This document shows positions 5,870 through 7,277 of a DNA stretch of 7,277 nucleotides, one piece after another. Position 1 is the stretch's first letter, and the number at the start of each line of letters is the position of its first letter. The position numbers and the translations under genes were made by a program. The stretch is from Caulobacter sp. (GTDB lineage: Bacteria > Pseudomonadota > Alphaproteobacteria > Caulobacterales > Caulobacteraceae). The stretch spans positions 1 to 7,277 of the forward strand of contig JACMOF010000365.1 of assembly GCA_014378155.1 (NCBI GenBank), given 5' to 3'. Under the pieces are notes generated by a model that was given only the letters and a program-made list of their open reading frames with translations, searched no databases and had not been told where the DNA came from.

Positions 5870-5879
5870 AGACCGATCC

Positions 5880-6086
5880 ATGCTGGAAGAACCGGTCGAG
5901 CCGCGCGCTTTCCGCGGCGATGCGCTGAGCGCAACCACGCATGAAGATCTAGAGACGTACGGGGTCGCCGAACTGGAAGAGCGTATCGACGCACTGGAGG
6001 CGGAAATCGCCCGCACCCGGACGCAGCTCTCGAAGAAAAAAGCTGGGCGCGACGCGGCCAATGCGCTGTTTGGTCGCCTGGACTAA
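5880..6086 (+). CDS. DUF1192 family small coiled-coil protein
   Basis: This is a 68-residue protein of the alphaproteobacterial DUF1192 family. The body matches the family pattern VAELEERIDALEAEIARTRT (29-48) followed by a Lys/Arg-rich KKKAGRDAANALFGRLD end. That makes one long helix or coiled coil. The N-terminus before residue 20 is variable and Pro/Arg-containing. There is no signal peptide or membrane helix. The function is unknown. The start is secure, with AAGGGAGA 7 nt before the ATG. The order quinone oxidoreductase (divergent), DUF1192, rcdA/DUF1465, rpmE is a familiar alphaproteobacterial arrangement. The stop codon lies inside a CtrA-like box that probably serves rcdA. Confidence 0.87.
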   Translation: MLEEPVEPRAFRGDALSATTHEDLETYGVAELEERIDALEAEIARTRTQLSKKKAGRDAANALFGRLD

Positions 6087-6098
6087 CGAACGGTTTAC
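6083..6098 (+). promoter_or_regulatory. CtrA-like binding box upstream of rcdA
   Basis: CTAAC, six bases, then TTTAC matches the CtrA full box TTAAC-N6-TTAAC (TTAA-N7-TTAA) with correct spacing and one mismatch per half. It overlaps the DUF1192 stop codon and lies about 160 nt before rcdA. In Caulobacter rcdA is reported, from memory, to be CtrA-dependent, which fits. Binding is not shown by sequence alone. Confidence 0.45.
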
Positions 6099-6103
6099 CC
6101 TAA

Positions 6104-6125
6104 AGGCGGAGTCTTCAACCCGCCT
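6104..6125. repeat. Short inverted repeat with two GANTC sites, possible activator site
   Basis: AGGCGG (6104-6109) and CCGCCT (6120-6125) are perfect inverted arms around 10 nt. GAGTC (6109-6113) and GACTC (6126-6130) overlap or abut the arms and are CcrM methylation targets. The element sits roughly 90-110 nt before the transcription start predicted from the sigma-54 promoter at 6189, where sigma-54 activators usually bind. No T-run follows, so a terminator is less likely. Confidence 0.4.
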
Positions 6126-6188
6126 GACTCGGACAATTCGACTTCATTCGGACTTGGGGGGGCGGTCGCGAAACGGCACGGTTGCGTC

Positions 6189-6204
6189 TGGCACGGGGGT
6201 TGCA
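6189..6204 (+). promoter_or_regulatory. Sigma-54 (RpoN) promoter of rcdA
   Basis: TGGCACG, four G residues, then TTGCA fits the sigma-54 consensus TGGCACG-N4-TTGC(A/T) at every defined base. The invariant GG (6190-6191) and GC (6202-6203) are exactly ten bases apart. Transcription should begin near 6215, leaving a leader of about 45 nt before the rcdA ATG on the same strand. Confidence 0.68.
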
Positions 6205-6218
6205 GTCCTCCTGCCTTG

Positions 6219-6232
6219 GCGAGACGTCTCGC
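6219..6232. repeat. 14-bp perfect palindrome at the predicted rcdA transcript start
   Basis: GCGAGACGTCTCGC is its own reverse complement and covers about +5 to +18 of the transcript predicted from the sigma-54 promoter. It could be a dimeric repressor site or a 5' hairpin that stabilises the mRNA. Confidence 0.5.
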
Positions 6233-6259
6233 GGCCTTTCGAAGGGGCAATGAGTAGCT

Positions 6260-6766
6260 ATGACCGAGTTGAACGCGTCCGCGGCCCCTTGGCGCGCCGG
6301 AGTCATCCAGGACTTCGCCCGCTCCGAACTGTTCGACCGCACGTTCGAGGAAGGCATGATTCTGGTCGAGGAAACCGCCGCCTATCTCGACGGCGCGGGC
6401 CGCCACGACAGCAAGATTCTGTCGCGTAACGCGGCCCTGGCCTATGCCAGCGAAAGCATGCGCCTGACGACCCGCCTGATGCAGGTGGCCTCGTGGCTGC
6501 TGGTGCAGCGCGCGGTCAAGGAAGGCGAGATGGCCGCCGAGGCCGCCTGCGCCGACAACTATCGCCTGGGTCTCGAGTCCGGGAACCCCGCCGCCATCGA
6601 GGACTTGCCCTTCGGCCTCGTCAACCTGCTGCAACGCTCCGAGCGCCTATACGAGCGGGTGCGCCACCTGGACAAGCGGATGTATGTCGAGGCGGCCCTG
6701 GAAGAGGCTCCGCGCCCGGTGCAGGCGCATTTCGACCGGCTGACCGCGGCGTTCGGCGCGGCTTAA
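6260..6766 (+). CDS. rcdA: RcdA, regulator of CtrA degradation (DUF1465)
   Basis: RcdA is the polar adaptor that, with CpdR and the c-di-GMP-binding PopA, brings CtrA to the ClpXP protease at the swarmer-to-stalked transition in Caulobacter. The 168-residue product matches DUF1465: FARSELFDRTFEEGM (19-33), ETAAYLDGAGR (38-48), ESMRLTTRLMQVASWLLVQRAV (65-86, partly quoted) and EDLPFGLVNLLQRSERLYERV (114-134, partly quoted). These segments fit the known three-helix bundle. The part after about residue 150 (PRPVQAHFDRLTAAFGAA) corresponds to the C-terminal tail, disordered in the published structure. The ATG at 6260 has AAGGGG 12 nt upstream, a wide spacing; a closer out-of-frame ATG lies at 6250. 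Upstream lie a sigma-54 promoter, a CtrA-like box and GANTC sites. Its position between DUF1192 and rpmE is conserved. Confidence 0.94.
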   Translation: MTELNASAAPWRAGVIQDFARSELFDRTFEEGMILVEETAAYLDGAGRHDSKILSRNAALAYASESMRLTTRLMQVASWLLVQRAVKEGEMAAEAACADNYRLGLESGNPAAIEDLPFGLVNLLQRSERLYERVRHLDKRMYVEAALEEAPRPVQAHFDRLTAAFGAA

Positions 6767-6785
6767 AGATGGATTAGAGGCTCTT

Positions 6786-6901
6786 CCCCCTCTGAGGCAG
6801 GAGGGCCGAAGGCCCGGAGGGGGCAAGTGTTCGCGGCACGGGCAGCCCGCACTTACCCCCACCTGGCGGCTTCGCCGCCTGTCCGCCCCATAGGGGGCGG
6901 A
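6786..6901. repeat. Complex multi-hairpin intergenic element between rcdA and rpmE
   Basis: Several inverted repeats lie in tandem. CCCCCTC (6786-6792) pairs with GAGGGGG (6817-6823) around GGGCC-gaa-GGCCC (6803-6815). GGGGGCAAGTG (6819-6829) pairs with CACTTACCCCC (6850-6860) with one mismatch. GGCGGC-ttc-GCCGCC spans 6865-6879, and TCCGCCCC pairs with GGGGCGGA at 6882-6901. The first two long pairings share bases and exclude each other. The element occupies most of the gap between convergent genes and has no coding potential. It probably belongs to an interspersed GC-rich repeat family. It may also end rcdA transcription, although no T-run is present. Confidence 0.6.
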
Positions 6902-6917
6902 ACTCCCCCAAAACCAA

Positions 6918-6950
6918 AAAGGCCGGCCCGCGAACGCGGTACCGGCCTTT
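6918..6950 (-). terminator. Intrinsic terminator of rpmE
   Basis: AAAGGCCGG (6918-6926) pairs perfectly with CCGGCCTTT (6942-6950), with an inner CGCG/CGCG pairing in the loop. On the minus strand the stem is followed by TTTTTGGTTTTGG, a usable U-run. It lies about 30 nt past the rpmE stop codon. Confidence 0.82.
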
Positions 6951-6981
6951 CGTCGCCTTGCGGCGAGAACCGTTGGGACGC

Positions 6982-7209
6982 CTACTTCTTGGCGGTGAAG
7001 CCGGCGAACTTGGCGTTGAATCGCGAGACGCGGCCGCCGCGGTCCATCATGTGGGCGTTGCCGCCGGTCCAGGCCGGGTGGACGCGCGGATCGATGTCCA
7101 GCGCCAGGGTCGCGCCTTCTTTCCCGTAGGTCGAACGGGTCTGATAGGACGTGCCGTCGGTCATGGTGACGGTGATGAAGTGGTAGTCGGGGTGAATGTC
7201 TTGTTTCAT
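6982..7209 (-). CDS. rpmE: 50S ribosomal protein L31 (zinc-independent type)
   Basis: L31 is a small protein of the large ribosomal subunit that helps bridge the two subunits. The 75-residue product begins [19 protein letters not shown], the L31 hallmark, and contains HPAWTG and the [16 protein letters not shown] end segment. There is no CxxC pair and no cysteine at all, so this is the form that does not bind zinc through cysteines. The ATG at 7209 is chosen over a longer reading from an upstream TTG (7221) because the family begins at MKQ/MK-DIHP. GGA lies 9-10 nt upstream. The gene converges on rcdA and has its own terminator. The 68 nt upstream contain a GC-rich inverted repeat (GCCA...TGGC) near the window edge, and no clear promoter was identified. 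Confidence 0.96.
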   Translation of the reverse strand: MKQDIHPDYHFITVTMTDGTSYQTRSTYGKEGATLALDIDPRVHPAWTGGNAHMMDRGGRVSRFNAKFAGFTAKK

Positions 7210-7277
7210 CGGGCGATCCAACCGACTTGAGGCGGCGTGTAATGTGGGCGGGGGCCAGCCTTGCGGGTGGCTCTCGG

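Noticed and set aside
4844..5944. Long plus-strand ORF (366 codons) opposite the quinone oxidoreductase
   Set aside because: Gly/Asp/Gln-rich low-complexity antisense translation with no motif; the minus strand is clearly the gene.
5792..6061. Upstream in-frame extension of the quinone oxidoreductase on the minus strand
   Set aside because: It is Ser/Arg-rich, runs antisense through the well-supported DUF1192 gene, and PIG3-type enzymes start near MTAI, which matches 5791 or 5779.
6250..6429. Out-of-frame ORF from the ATG at 6250, ten bases before the rcdA ATG
   Set aside because: Its ribosome binding site spacing is only about 2-3 nt and the product is Arg-rich with no family; it overlaps rcdA, whose product is conserved.
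6786..6901. Calling the intergenic hairpin cluster a CcrM-associated (CerM-type) repeat
   Set aside because: No GANTC site is present within the element.

Overview
The window looks like a piece of the chromosome of a Caulobacter-type alphaproteobacterium. The DNA is GC-rich and densely packed with genes. It carries rcdA (a factor in CtrA proteolysis), trcR (DUF1013) and the small alphaproteobacterial DUF1192 and DUF465 proteins. GANTC sites, the target of the CcrM methyltransferase, sit in several intergenic regions. No tRNA, rRNA, CRISPR array, insertion sequence or phage gene was seen.

Layout. At the left edge, on the minus strand, lies the purE-purK pair of purine synthesis, with purK cut by the window end. 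Facing away from it is a single-domain diguanylate cyclase with intact GGDEF and inhibitory-site motifs. Its 3' end meets a minus-strand DUF465 gene across a large inverted repeat. Next come a DUF2390/TIGR02444 gene and ubiX (flavin prenyltransferase), probably one operon transcribed ubiX first. A second DUF465 gene diverges from ubiX and converges on trcR across a strong bidirectional terminator and a 24-bp perfect palindrome. Upstream of trcR is a stretch of lower GC (about 57% by hand count). It holds two tiny membrane ORFs in the same frame, split by one TGA, which may be a broken gene.

The right third is a typical alphaproteobacterial neighbourhood: a PIG3-type NAD(P)H quinone oxidoreductase, a divergent DUF1192 gene, rcdA, and convergent rpmE (ribosomal protein L31). 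The 173-nt gap before rcdA is the richest regulatory region. It contains a CtrA-like box, an inverted repeat, two GANTC sites, a sigma-54 promoter with exact GG-N10-GC geometry, and a 14-bp palindrome at the predicted transcript start.

Functionally this is mostly conserved core genome: purine synthesis, ubiquinone biosynthesis, a ribosomal protein and cell-cycle control. The c-di-GMP synthase and RcdA could be linked, because RcdA works with the c-di-GMP effector PopA in Caulobacter, but nothing here shows that this particular cyclase supplies that pathway. I did not find a clearly new multi-gene system. The most interesting leads are regulatory (rcdA and DUF1192 leaders), a Ser-to-Tyr change in the UbiX glycine-rich loop, the possibly broken membrane gene, and the paired palindromic repeats.
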